A stretch of 19,784 nucleotides of DNA from an uncultured Treponema sp. (GTDB lineage: Bacteria; Spirochaetota; Spirochaetia; Treponematales; Treponemataceae). Positions 1 through 7,148 of this stretch are shown one piece after another (the first letter of the stretch is position 1; every line of letters starts with the position of its first letter). The notes beneath the pieces are model-generated. The model saw only the letters and a list, made by a program, of their open reading frames with translations. It had not been told where the DNA came from and ran no database searches. The stretch spans positions 1 to 19,784 of the forward strand of contig CAMVBP010000008.1 in the NCBI GenBank assembly GCA_947165795.1, written 5' to 3'. Made by a program: the position numbers and the translations under genes.

Positions 1-431
1 AGGCTGTAAACCGCAGCGGTTCAGACGAAGACCTTGGCGGCGACAAAGAAGAAGCAAAGAAGAAGGAAGAAGCATTCAAGCCTGTAGTTGAAAAGATTAA
101 GAAGGCACTCGGCGACAAGGTTAAGGAAGTAAAACTTTCAAAGACTTTGAGCGGCGAAAACCCATCTTGTATCGTAGTAGATGAGAATGACCCAAGCTAT
201 CAGATGATTCAGATGATGAAGGCAATGGGCCAGGCAGGTCCTGATTTGAAGCCAATCCTTGAAGTAAACGGCGACCACCCGATCCTCGCTAAAATCAAGG
301 AAAGCGATGACGAAGCTCTGATTGCAGATGTTTCAGAAGTTTTGTTCACCCAGGCGCTCATGATTGCCGGCATGGAAGTTAAAGAACCTGCTGCATTTGT
401 TAAGAGTCTTAATGCGTTATTAAGTAAATAG
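1..431 (+). CDS. htpG: HtpG (Hsp90) chaperone, C-terminal part, 5' end outside window
   Basis: This is the C-terminal dimerisation region of the bacterial Hsp90 chaperone, a cytosolic ATP-dependent folding dimer. The reading frame (codons from base 3) is open from the left edge to TAG at 429-431, giving about 142 residues. The typical HtpG block is visible: a Lys/Glu-rich linker, LGDKVKEVKLS, then SCIVVDEND and the helix QMIQMMKAMGQ, ending with the hydrophobic dimer helices. The N-terminal ATPase and middle domains lie outside the window. A methionine-initiated ORF could be drawn from 147 but would start in the middle of the conserved domain, so it is not the real start. Its codons are richer in G/C at third positions than most neighbours, as expected of a highly expressed gene. 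A strong terminator follows directly. Confidence 0.93.
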   Translation, partial: AVNRSGSDEDLGGDKEEAKKKEEAFKPVVEKIKKALGDKVKEVKLSKTLSGENPSCIVVDENDPSYQMIQMMKAMGQAGPDLKPILEVNGDHPILAKIKESDDEALIADVSEVLFTQALMIAGMEVKEPAAFVKSLNALLSK

Positions 432-446
432 TGTGGCACAAATTAT

Positions 447-480
447 AAAGGCGGTGATTTCATAATCACCGCCTTTTTTA
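447..480 (+). terminator. Rho-independent terminator after htpG
   Basis: A perfect 10-bp stem (450-459 pairing with 464-473, GGCGGTGATT / AATCACCGCC) closes a 4-base TCAT loop and is followed by a run of seven Ts broken only at the end. AAA before the stem can extend the pairing into the T tract. It lies 16 bases past the htpG stop. Read on the other strand it has a weaker T-rich tail, so it may also stop the convergent minus-strand transcript that ends at 512. Confidence 0.93.
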
Positions 481-511
481 TTTAACAATGGAATTTATGA
501 CATTGTTTGAT

Positions 512-1030
512 TTATTTTACATATTTTTCCAGAACGTAAGCACGGCCTTTTGCGTTATACTGCGATGCAATGGTAAAGAGAAGATCTAAATCGTTGCAGT
601 CATATTCAATATGAATGCATTTTTCATTATTGTCAGAATCTTGAACGCAATAATTTACAAATTCACAGCACGGAGCAATATCACAAATATCTTTTATATC
701 TGCTAGATAAATCAAATTCATACTGGTGTTTAAAAAAGATTTACATTTTTCAATAGCCTTTGAATAATCCCCGGCATTTGTATAGTAATCGGAAAAAATA
801 TAATACTGAGTCGGAAGCTCAGAATCATATGTTTTTACATTAAATTTATTTGTATTTTTATTATCGTACATGCGAATAAGCAGAATACAACCTTCTCCGT
901 CTGTAACTTCAATTAGCTCAAAGGTCTGGCCATAAACTCCAGTCTGATACAAAGTATTTGATCTAATTTCCTGCGCATAAAAAACTGATGTAATAAATAA
1001 AATACAAAGAGCAAAAAAGAATTTTTTCAT
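512..1030 (-). CDS. small exported Cys-rich hypothetical protein
   Basis: Protein of 172 residues with an N-terminal signal peptide (MKKFFFALCILFITSVFYAQ, likely cut after FYA), so probably periplasmic. I do not recognise a family. The mature part is acidic and contains about seven cysteines, including a C-C pair (APCCEFVNYC), suggesting disulfides or metal binding. The start at 1030 is preferred over an upstream ATG at 1066 because it begins the signal peptide and sits 1 base after the stop of the P83/100 gene (ATG-TAA-A-ATG), indicating translational coupling. The upstream extension would only re-read the end of the previous gene. It faces the htpG terminator. Confidence 0.75.
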   Translation of the reverse strand: MKKFFFALCILFITSVFYAQEIRSNTLYQTGVYGQTFELIEVTDGEGCILLIRMYDNKNTNKFNVKTYDSELPTQYYIFSDYYTNAGDYSKAIEKCKSFLNTSMNLIYLADIKDICDIAPCCEFVNYCVQDSDNNEKCIHIEYDCNDLDLLFTIASQYNAKGRAYVLEKYVK

Positions 1031-1031
1031 T

Positions 1032-2513
1032 TTACATACCTGCCTGCCATATTGTAGATAAATCATTAAGATTTAGCAAGCAAGGGTTTCCTTCAGAATC
1101 AGTTACAAGAAGACCAGATGAAGAAATGTTCAGCGGTGTTGAAGCTGTAACTGCAATCTGGCTCTTATGAAGCATATTTAAATTTTTGTCGAACTCTGCA
1201 ATGTATGACTTTTTATTGTCTTCAATTACAACAAAATAATTATCTTTGTAAGGAACTAAATCAGAATTGGCAGAAAGTTTTTCTGTGCTTTCTTTTTTAA
1301 TTTCCAGACCTGTTGAATCTATAAGGCAAAGTCGAACTGCTGACTTTCCGGAATTTTCTCCGCAAATTGCGATGAACATTAAAGGATAACTTGTTCCTTC
1401 TACGGTAACATTCGAAACCGTAAATACAGCCTTACTCTTTACCTGATTTACAGGTGATTTTAAAGTTACTTTTCCGGTATCGATATCTACAGTAATCAGG
1501 CGGTAAAATCCTTTTTTATCTGCGCCAAAAAGTCCTGTTTCGTGATTTCCTGCTTTTTCTGTCTGAACGCTTGCTTTGTCTTCTGCAATTTTCTGGCGCT
1601 CTGTTTGAGTTTCGTTTCGTTTTTTGTCTGCAATCTGCTGCTGCTGTTTAGAAGTTTGTGCAGATTGTTTTGCGCCTGTTGCGTTTCCTTCTTTTTTCTG
1701 CTGAACAGAAGTCTTTTGAGCATTCTGTGCTTTTTTAGTTGCTTCTTCAACTTCGCGCTCTTTTATATCAACTATTTTTTCGCGCTCTTCAATTCCCTTG
1801 TCGTCTGTATTTCTTAATGTTTCAATAACTTTATCATCGCTGATTGCAGAAGTGTCTACCGGCGAAATATTTTTATCTGTAATGTCTTTAAGCGGAATTA
1901 CAATCTGAGTGTGACCGGCCCAGTCTTCCCAAAGTGGACTTAATCCCGAATCAGTTTCTGAAAGATTTTCCAGTACAATTGCCTTATATTTATCTGTAAA
2001 TGATTTGAATTGTCCTCTGTAAACTGCATTATAAATTGTAATAAAAACACTTAAAGCCTGAGCTTCTTCGTATGTATAACCGTAAGTAGTCTGAAGAAAA
2101 CCATTTAAAATTCTGCGGACGTTATCTATATGGTCTACGCCTGCAGCTTCACTGAATAAAAGAATATCTGCATTTAATAATTCATTCTGTTCAGAATTTA
2201 CAGCGTGAATGAGTGAATATTTTGCTCCGGGCTGAACAACTCTGTATTCCTTTGTATCCTGATTTTTGAGTTCATTTCCTAAATTAATTCCAATTCCCCT
2301 GATTGCGTCGGCAGATTCAATAATATTATGCGGGCCGCCGTAATTTTCAAATTCAATAAGGTCATCAGATACTGCACGGATTTCGTTTTCGTCAACTTTA
2401 AGGCCGCCACCGTTTATTTGTGCGGTATTTTCAGCAGTTTGATTTGAATTTTCCTGCGCAGAAAGAGAAAATAAAATAAAAAATACTGAAAGAATAAAAA
2501 GAAATTTTTTCAT
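1032..2513 (-). CDS. P83/100-family periplasmic protein
   Basis: 493-residue exported protein of the Borrelia P83/100 family (related to the Borrelia p83/100 antigen and to T. pallidum homologues). Its molecular role is unknown; it is placed in the periplasm or cell envelope. Visible parts: signal peptide MKKFLFILSVFFILFSLSA; conserved N-terminal block with DDLIEFENYGGPH, GIGINLGNEL, a YGY segment and SPLWEDWAGHTQIVIPL; a central Lys/Glu/Gln-rich coiled coil (about 1540-1800 on the DNA); and a C-terminal beta-rich region resembling repeated WD- or PQQ-like strands. The start at 2513 is chosen because it begins a clean signal peptide; an in-frame ATG at 2579 would add 22 hydrophobic residues before it. 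No clear ribosome-binding site is visible at either. It is the first gene of a two-gene unit. Confidence 0.88.
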   Translation of the reverse strand: MKKFLFILSVFFILFSLSAQENSNQTAENTAQINGGGLKVDENEIRAVSDDLIEFENYGGPHNIIESADAIRGIGINLGNELKNQDTKEYRVVQPGAKYSLIHAVNSEQNELLNADILLFSEAAGVDHIDNVRRILNGFLQTTYGYTYEEAQALSVFITIYNAVYRGQFKSFTDKYKAIVLENLSETDSGLSPLWEDWAGHTQIVIPLKDITDKNISPVDTSAISDDKVIETLRNTDDKGIEEREKIVDIKEREVEEATKKAQNAQKTSVQQKKEGNATGAKQSAQTSKQQQQIADKKRNETQTERQKIAEDKASVQTEKAGNHETGLFGADKKGFYRLITVDIDTGKVTLKSPVNQVKSKAVFTVSNVTVEGTSYPLMFIAICGENSGKSAVRLCLIDSTGLEIKKESTEKLSANSDLVPYKDNYFVVIEDNKKSYIAEFDKNLNMLHKSQIAVTASTPLNISSSGLLVTDSEGNPCLLNLNDLSTIWQAGM

Positions 2514-2594
2514 ACCATATTTTCGGCATAAATATGTTAAAAATTCAATGAAAATAAATGTAAAAATTTTAATAATCATGATAGAATATTATTG

Positions 2595-3896
2595 ATGATA
2601 TCATTTCAGCGACTTGGTTCGCTTTCAAGAAGAACAGCCTGGATTCCTCTTTTTACAGATACCGCAGCCTTGATTTATCATATCTGCGTTTTTTTTGCAT
2701 TTTATTTTTTAAAAATTTATCCGCTTTTTTTCTTTAATGTAGCAAGTATTTCTCTTTTTACACTGTTAATCTATTTAATTCCGCGAACCAAGAGATATGT
2801 TGCTTCATATATGCTCGCAGTTTTTGAAGTTGTCGGGCACCAGATTCTTGCAGATTATTTAATAGGAACAAACTGTGGTTTTCATTTCTTAATTTTAATC
2901 ATAGGCTTCCTTCCTTTTATTATTTTTGAAAAGAGACTGGGCGCTGCAACTTTAGTTGCATTTCCTACAATGATATTATTTATAATTCTGGAAATTTATA
3001 CTCTTCCGGGAATTTATATTGTTGGACCGGCAGTAATAAGAATTTTTAAAATTGTAAATGTTGTTTTTTCAATTATCACTATTTTTCTTATGCTTTTTAT
3101 TTTTGCAACAATTGTTCTGGATACAGAGACTCAAATGCAGGAAAAAAATCATAATCTTGAAAGTGAAATTGAAATGGCTGCTATAATTCAACAGAATTTT
3201 TTTAAGCAGGATACTGCGGCTATAAAAGATTATCAGATAAGCTGCTATAGTCGTCCTATGTCTGGAGTTTCTGGAGATATTTACGATTTTTACAGTTCCA
3301 AAGGTAAGCTTGATGGTTTTGGAATTTTTGATGTTTCGGGGCACGGAATTTCCAGTGGACTTGTAACAATGCTTGTAAAAAATATTATCCAGCAGGAATT
3401 CTATAAAATGCAGGATTACGAGCTTTGGGAAATTATGAATAAAATTAATGATCGTATCATTGATGAAAAGGGAAATATAGAAAATTATCTTACTGGAATT
3501 CTTGTACGGCCAAAAGGCGAAGATAAATTGGAGCTTGTTTGTGCCGGTCATCCGGTTCCGATTGTATACAGAAGAAAATCTAACAAATGCGAATTTTTGC
3601 CGCAGGGAATAAGTTCTATGGGCGCTATTGGAATTTCCGGATTCCCTGTTTTTTATAAATCAATGGATATTGATTTTGATGAAGGTGATGAAATAATATT
3701 TTATACCGACGGAATTATAGAAGTTACAAATGAAGAAAATGATCAGTTTGGAAAAATTCGTTTGCTGGATGCTGTTATGGACATTGTAGACGAAGATGTA
3801 AATACTCAGGTAACTTATATTGCAAAAGAAGTACTGAAATTCTGCGGGAAGAAACCTCCAAAAGATGACATTACATTTGTAATTCTAAAAAAATAA
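2595..3896 (+). CDS. membrane-anchored SpoIIE/RsbU-type PP2C protein phosphatase
   Basis: 433-residue predicted serine phosphatase, expected to dephosphorylate an anti-sigma-factor antagonist or similar phosphoprotein at the inner membrane. About six membrane segments occupy residues 20-165 with hardly any cytosolic loop. A short coiled linker (EKNHNLESEIEMAAIIQQNFF) precedes the catalytic domain. The PP2C metal ligands are all present: SGDIYDF, DVSGHGISSGL, AGHP, FYTDGIIEVTNEE and KPPKDDITFVILKK. The membrane part resembles sensor regions found on other signalling enzymes, so the input is probably a membrane or extracellular cue, but the ligand cannot be read. ATG at 2595 (a TTG lies directly before it) has no Shine-Dalgarno sequence. 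No STAS or anti-sigma gene lies nearby, so the substrate is unknown. Confidence 0.87.
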   Translation: MISFQRLGSLSRRTAWIPLFTDTAALIYHICVFFAFYFLKIYPLFFFNVASISLFTLLIYLIPRTKRYVASYMLAVFEVVGHQILADYLIGTNCGFHFLILIIGFLPFIIFEKRLGAATLVAFPTMILFIILEIYTLPGIYIVGPAVIRIFKIVNVVFSIITIFLMLFIFATIVLDTETQMQEKNHNLESEIEMAAIIQQNFFKQDTAAIKDYQISCYSRPMSGVSGDIYDFYSSKGKLDGFGIFDVSGHGISSGLVTMLVKNIIQQEFYKMQDYELWEIMNKINDRIIDEKGNIENYLTGILVRPKGEDKLELVCAGHPVPIVYRRKSNKCEFLPQGISSMGAIGISGFPVFYKSMDIDFDEGDEIIFYTDGIIEVTNEENDQFGKIRLLDAVMDIVDEDVNTQVTYIAKEVLKFCGKKPPKDDITFVILKK

Positions 3897-3919
3897 ATTA
3901 CACGGCTCAATTCTGTTTA

Positions 3920-3948
3920 TTGATTTACAGTCTTTTTCATTTTATAAT
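3920..3948 (+). promoter_or_regulatory. sigma70-type promoter of the phosphofructokinase gene
   Basis: TTGATT (3920-3925), a 17-base spacer and a consensus TATAAT (3943-3948). The expected transcription start is at or within one base of the ATG at 3955, so the mRNA would have essentially no leader. There is no Shine-Dalgarno sequence before that ATG, which fits. Read-through from the phosphatase gene, which ends at 3896, is also possible. Confidence 0.6.
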
Positions 3949-3954
3949 AATCTT

Positions 3955-5046
3955 ATGGCTACAAAACAAACTTCTATTAAAACGGTTGGAATTCTTACTT
4001 CGGGAGGAGATGCTCCCGGTCTGAATGCGGCAATTCGCGCGCTTTGTATTTCCGGAAAAAATAATTACGGAATGAAATTTATTGGAATTCGTAACGGTTA
4101 CCGGGGACTTATAGACGGCGATACTTTTAAAATGGATTCAATTGATCTGGATCCGCTTATTTCGCAGGGTGGAACAATCCTTGGAACTTCAAGGGTAAAG
4201 CCGTTTAAGAATCCTGTGCCAGATCCAAAAACAGGACTTTTGCCTGTAGAAGGAATCAAAAAAACATTTAAAGTTAATAAGCTTGATGCTCTGGTTTGTC
4301 TTGGAGGAAACGGAACAAATACAACGGCATCTCTTCTTTCTGATGCAGGCTTTAATGTAATTGGTCTTCCAAAAACTATTGATAATGATATTGTCGGTAC
4401 AGACGAAACCTTTGGTTTTCATACTGCAATTGATGTTGCTACAAACGGAATAGAAGCAATAAGAACTACTGCAAAAAGCCACAGCCGTGCAATGGTTGTA
4501 GAAATTATGGGTCATAAAGTTGGCTGGCTCGGACTTTATTCGGGACTTGCCGGTAGAGCAGACGTAATTCTTTTGCCGGAAATTCCTTACGACATAAAAA
4601 AGATTGCCAAATATATGAAGGCGAAAAAAGCTAGGGGACAGAATTATTTTATAATTGCCTGTTCAGAAGGCGCCATTGATTTGAACGAAGCAAAGCTTGG
4701 CAAAAAGGAATTTAAAAAAGCACGCGAATCAATGCCGCAGAGTGTAGGTTTCCGTGTTGCTAAAGAAATTGAAGCAGAAACCGGAATAGAAACAAGAACT
4801 TCGGTTTTGGGATATTTACAGAGAGGAGGAAATCCTTCTCCTTATGATATGATTCTTGCGACACAGATTGGAAATGCAGCTGCAGATTTTCTTGCCAATA
4901 AACAGTTTGGAAATTTAGTTGGTGTAAAAAATGGAAGAATTGCTGCTGTACCGTTAAGTGTTGTTGCCGGTCGCGTAAAAGAAATTCCGGAAGATGATTC
5001 TGTATTAAAAACAGCCCGCGAATTGGGAATTTGTTTTGGTGATTAA
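3955..5046 (+). CDS. pfkA: 6-phosphofructokinase, PPi/ATP-type uncertain
   Basis: 363-residue phosphofructokinase converting fructose 6-phosphate to fructose 1,6-bisphosphate in cytosolic glycolysis. It opens with the family's IKTVGILTSGGDAPGLNAAIR, and has SQGGTILGTSR, a GGNGT phosphoryl-donor loop (residues 117-121), PKTIDNDIVGTDETFGFHTA (from 139, catalytic Asp143), VEIMGHKVGWLG and VLGYLQRGGNPS. Lys140 corresponds to E. coli Gly124 and is a PPi-type residue, whereas Gly120 (E. coli Gly104) is ATP-type. Asn119 replaces the E. coli Mg-binding Asp103. The donor is therefore not decided by sequence; the pattern matches the group III PFKs with mixed signatures. The gene is followed 1 base later by the FMN enzyme gene. 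Confidence 0.92.
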   Translation: MATKQTSIKTVGILTSGGDAPGLNAAIRALCISGKNNYGMKFIGIRNGYRGLIDGDTFKMDSIDLDPLISQGGTILGTSRVKPFKNPVPDPKTGLLPVEGIKKTFKVNKLDALVCLGGNGTNTTASLLSDAGFNVIGLPKTIDNDIVGTDETFGFHTAIDVATNGIEAIRTTAKSHSRAMVVEIMGHKVGWLGLYSGLAGRADVILLPEIPYDIKKIAKYMKAKKARGQNYFIIACSEGAIDLNEAKLGKKEFKKARESMPQSVGFRVAKEIEAETGIETRTSVLGYLQRGGNPSPYDMILATQIGNAAADFLANKQFGNLVGVKNGRIAAVPLSVVAGRVKEIPEDDSVLKTARELGICFGD

Positions 5047-5047
5047 A

Positions 5048-5953
5048 ATGCAGCTCAAAAATTTTGCGGGTGAATTAAAATGTTACCGCTGTTCTGAATG
5101 TAACGGACGCGGTTGTCCAGGCCGCCTCCCTGGTCTGGGCGGTGTTTTTGAAAGTAAGAATTTTCAGCTGAACTGCGATTCCTGGAAGAATCTTAGAAAA
5201 GATATTATTTCAAAAGGCCGCGAAGAAGAACTTTCTGCAATTTCGGTAAAAGCAGAAAACCTGCGGTGCGGGCCTGTTACAGGTGCAGTAGAAAATATTG
5301 GTTTTGCAAATGAAGGTGATTTTTATCTTCCGTATTTAAAAGGTACATTTGATGCCGGTGCAGGCCTGTGTATTGGAGACGGCTGTCCGGACGAAAAATT
5401 AAAATTTGGAATTCAGGCAGTAAAGGATTTAAATACGCAGGGCGCTTTTTTCTTTAAGCCGTATCCGCAGGAACGTTTGTTCGAAAGAATTGAATGGGCA
5501 AAATCAAATGCGTCTTTTATGGGACTTGATATAGATTCATACAATATTGTTACAATGAGAAATTTAGTGAATCTGGAAAAAAAGACTGCGGCTCAATTGA
5601 AGGAATTTCGAGAGCGAATAAAAGTTCCGTTTGTAATTAAAGGAATTTTTACGGAAGAAGATGTTGAGCTTGTAAAGCAGGTAAAACCGGATGTTGTTTA
5701 TATTTCCAATCACGGCGGAAGGGTAGAAACAAGAATCGGAAGCACCGGAGAATTTCTTGTTCAGTATGGCGCTGAGTTAAAAAATTATTGCGGCGAAATC
5801 TGGATAGACGGCGGAATCCGCTGCAAGGATGATGTTCAGACAGCAATGTATTATGGTGCTGCTCAGGTAATTATTGCGCGTCCGTTTATACGTTCAGTTT
5901 TTGATTTGGGTGCTGAAGGTTTGACATCTTTAATCAAAGAAAAATTTCTTTAA
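5048..5953 (+). CDS. FMN-dependent alpha-hydroxy-acid dehydrogenase-like protein with Cys cluster
   Basis: 301-residue TIM-barrel flavoprotein of the lactate/glycolate oxidase family, which oxidise alpha-hydroxy acids using FMN. Seen: VIKGIF (FMN-binding Lys, near residue 196), SNHGGR (catalytic His, near 220), IWIDGGIR and the C-terminal ARPF phosphate loop. The N-terminus has four cysteines spaced C-x2-C-x2-C-x4-C (residues 12, 15, 18 and 23) followed by PGRLPGLGG, a feature I associate with the clostridial-type subgroup, and likely to bind metal or an Fe-S centre. ATG at 5048 is preferred to the in-frame TTG at 5036 inside the previous gene: it lies 1 base after the phosphofructokinase stop, implying coupling. 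Substrate unknown; lactate is a guess from the glycolytic neighbour. Confidence 0.82.
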   Translation: MQLKNFAGELKCYRCSECNGRGCPGRLPGLGGVFESKNFQLNCDSWKNLRKDIISKGREEELSAISVKAENLRCGPVTGAVENIGFANEGDFYLPYLKGTFDAGAGLCIGDGCPDEKLKFGIQAVKDLNTQGAFFFKPYPQERLFERIEWAKSNASFMGLDIDSYNIVTMRNLVNLEKKTAAQLKEFRERIKVPFVIKGIFTEEDVELVKQVKPDVVYISNHGGRVETRIGSTGEFLVQYGAELKNYCGEIWIDGGIRCKDDVQTAMYYGAAQVIIARPFIRSVFDLGAEGLTSLIKEKFL

Positions 5954-5969
5954 AATTATCCGGCACTTA

Positions 5970-6818
5970 TCAGGCATTTTTATTTTCAAAAAGTTTTTTA
6001 AGGTAAATGTATTCGTACAAAATATCATCAAACTGGTCATATTTAAAAACAGTGTGAACCTTTGTTACATGGTACTGTTTAATATTTGCCGTATGCGGAT
6101 ATGGCAGCCAGAATAAGCGTTTAGAAAAATGTCTTACAACAGTATTTTTCCACAGGAATTTCTGGTCATTAAATTTCTGCGAAATAATTTTCTTTTTTGT
6201 CGTGCTGTGCCAGATTGCATCCTGATCTGCAAAAAGCCATTTTTTTGTTTTTATCTGATTTCTTGCTTTTTCAAAAAGTTTTGTTTCGCGGCATTTCTTT
6301 AAATTAAAAAGAAGGACACCGGCATTTATATAATCCGGACGAATCAAATATTTTCCATAATGGTCATTAGCGGCCGCATATTCATAATTTTCAACATCAA
6401 TATTATAAAGAAGCGTAATGTCGCGGTTGAACATAATGTCTGTATCAAGGTAAAGGAATTTTTCAGGCATGTCCGGAATTAAATCTGCAAACAAACGGAT
6501 TAATGTATAAGGCGAACAATAGCACTGCTCGTTTGGGCTTCCGGAAAATTCAGATTTATAAAATTCAGTTACATCAATAAGCTTACATTTATTCTGCGGA
6601 TTATATTTTTGTGCAACGTCTGTAAGAAAATCAATCTGCTTTTGAGTTAAAGGAATATAGTCTTCTTTTAAATGCGAAACATCCATTGTAAAAACATAAA
6701 AAGAAAAAGGAGTTTTTGTTTCTGTTCTTTTTAATATGGAAAGCATTGTAGTCAGAATGCCATCAAAAACCTTTATATTTCCACAAAATAAAACATTTAT
6801 CTGATTTTCATTTGTCAT
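5970..6818 (-). CDS. family 8 glycosyltransferase (LgtC/GspA-like)
   Basis: 282-residue GT-A fold glycosyltransferase that would transfer a sugar from a nucleotide-sugar donor, probably onto a cell-surface glycan. Seen: INVLFCGNIKVFDG at the N-terminus, the Mn-binding DxD motif in FLYLDTDIMFNRDI, DYINAGVLLFNLKKC, and FADQDAIW. There is no signal peptide or membrane segment, so it is cytosolic or peripheral. The start at 6818 is decided by a good AGGAG seven bases upstream and by a promoter whose -10/-35 lie at 6847-6875; the longer ORF start at 6875 would sit in the -35 box. It is convergent with the FMN enzyme gene (16 bases apart), with no clear terminator between. No other glycan genes are adjacent, so the acceptor is unknown. 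Confidence 0.85.
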   Translation of the reverse strand: MTNENQINVLFCGNIKVFDGILTTMLSILKRTETKTPFSFYVFTMDVSHLKEDYIPLTQKQIDFLTDVAQKYNPQNKCKLIDVTEFYKSEFSGSPNEQCYCSPYTLIRLFADLIPDMPEKFLYLDTDIMFNRDITLLYNIDVENYEYAAANDHYGKYLIRPDYINAGVLLFNLKKCRETKLFEKARNQIKTKKWLFADQDAIWHSTTKKKIISQKFNDQKFLWKNTVVRHFSKRLFWLPYPHTANIKQYHVTKVHTVFKYDQFDDILYEYIYLKKLFENKNA

Positions 6819-6846
6819 GCGTTCACTCCTATAGCACGATTTTGTA

Positions 6847-6875
6847 ATTTTATTCGATGATTGATTTGTGGTCAA
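6847..6875 (-). promoter_or_regulatory. sigma70-type promoter of the GT8 gene
   Basis: On the minus strand: TTGACC (6875-6870), exactly 17 bases, TAAAAT (6852-6847). The predicted start near 6840 gives a leader of about 22 bases that includes the AGGAG ribosome site. Confidence 0.65.
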
Positions 6876-6936
6876 TAAGGCGTGATAAAGAGGATTTTGT
6901 ATGAAGGGTGTTTATTTTATATAAATCTACTGTACA

Positions 6937-7007
6937 AGCAGGCGCCCCTGCGGAGGCGGATAAATTCATTTTCGTTTAATAATACGAATTCTTTGGGGCG
7001 GCCTGTT
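6937..7007. repeat. GC-rich inverted repeat in the GT8/gntR divergent region
   Basis: CAGGCGCCCC (6939-6948) is complementary to GGGGCGGCCTG (6995-7005) with a single bulged base, and the flanks add an A-T and a G-T pair. The arms enclose an AT-rich 46-base centre. A second small hairpin, GCAGG-CGCC-CCTGC, is possible within the left arm. GC content is far above the surrounding A/T tracts. There is no T run after either arm, and no transcript known to enter it needs to stop here, so it is not a standard terminator. It may be a member of a dispersed repeat family. The rest of the 330-base gap holds the two promoters, the operators and an A-rich tract (7007-7036). Confidence 0.6.
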
Positions 7008-7039
7008 AAAAAAATAATTTAAAAAAAATAAAAAATTTG

Positions 7040-7068
7040 TTTACAAAGTTATTGTATCACTGTATTAT
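7040..7068 (+). promoter_or_regulatory. promoter of the gntR-ABC operon
   Basis: TTTACA (7040-7045), a 17-base spacer and TATTAT (7063-7068). Start expected near 7075, giving a leader of about 74 bases. The -10 box lies inside the first operator palindrome, consistent with repression by a bound regulator. The ribosome site AAGGAGG is at 7133-7139, nine bases before the ATG. Confidence 0.7.
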
Positions 7069-7104
7069 ACACTTAATACAAGATTGTATTATAACATTAA
7101 TACA
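7061..7104. promoter_or_regulatory. paired operator palindromes for the GntR regulator
   Basis: Two copies of TGTATTA-N6-TAATACA with perfect 7-base arms lie at 7061-7080 and 7085-7104, 24 bases apart start to start, so about two helical turns and on nearly the same DNA face. The spacers differ (TACACT and TAACAT) while the arms are identical, as expected when only the arms are read by a protein dimer. Single half-like sites flank them (TGTATCA at 7053-7059, GTATTAC at 7105-7111). The first copy covers the -10 box and the second lies just downstream of the start. The natural binder is the GntR-family protein encoded 45 bases downstream, hence autorepression; that link is inferred. Confidence 0.75.
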
Positions 7105-7148
7105 GTATTACATTTGAGGGAAATAAAAATCTAAGGAGGATTTTATCT

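Noticed and set aside
1542..1817. Plus-strand ORF rich in Phe, Leu and Cys
   Set aside because: It is the antisense reading of the Lys/Glu/Gln coiled coil of the P83/100 gene.
2514..2580. Promoter for the P83/100 gene on the minus strand
   Set aside because: The region is AT-rich and offers several poor -10/-35 pairs; none at proper spacing was convincing.
5954..5969. Terminator between the convergent FMN enzyme and GT8 genes
   Set aside because: Only 16 bases, with no hairpin of useful stability.
6819..6875. Longer N-terminus for the GT8 protein from ATG 6875
   Set aside because: That ATG falls in the -35 box of a good minus-strand promoter and lacks a ribosome site, while 6818 has AGGAG.
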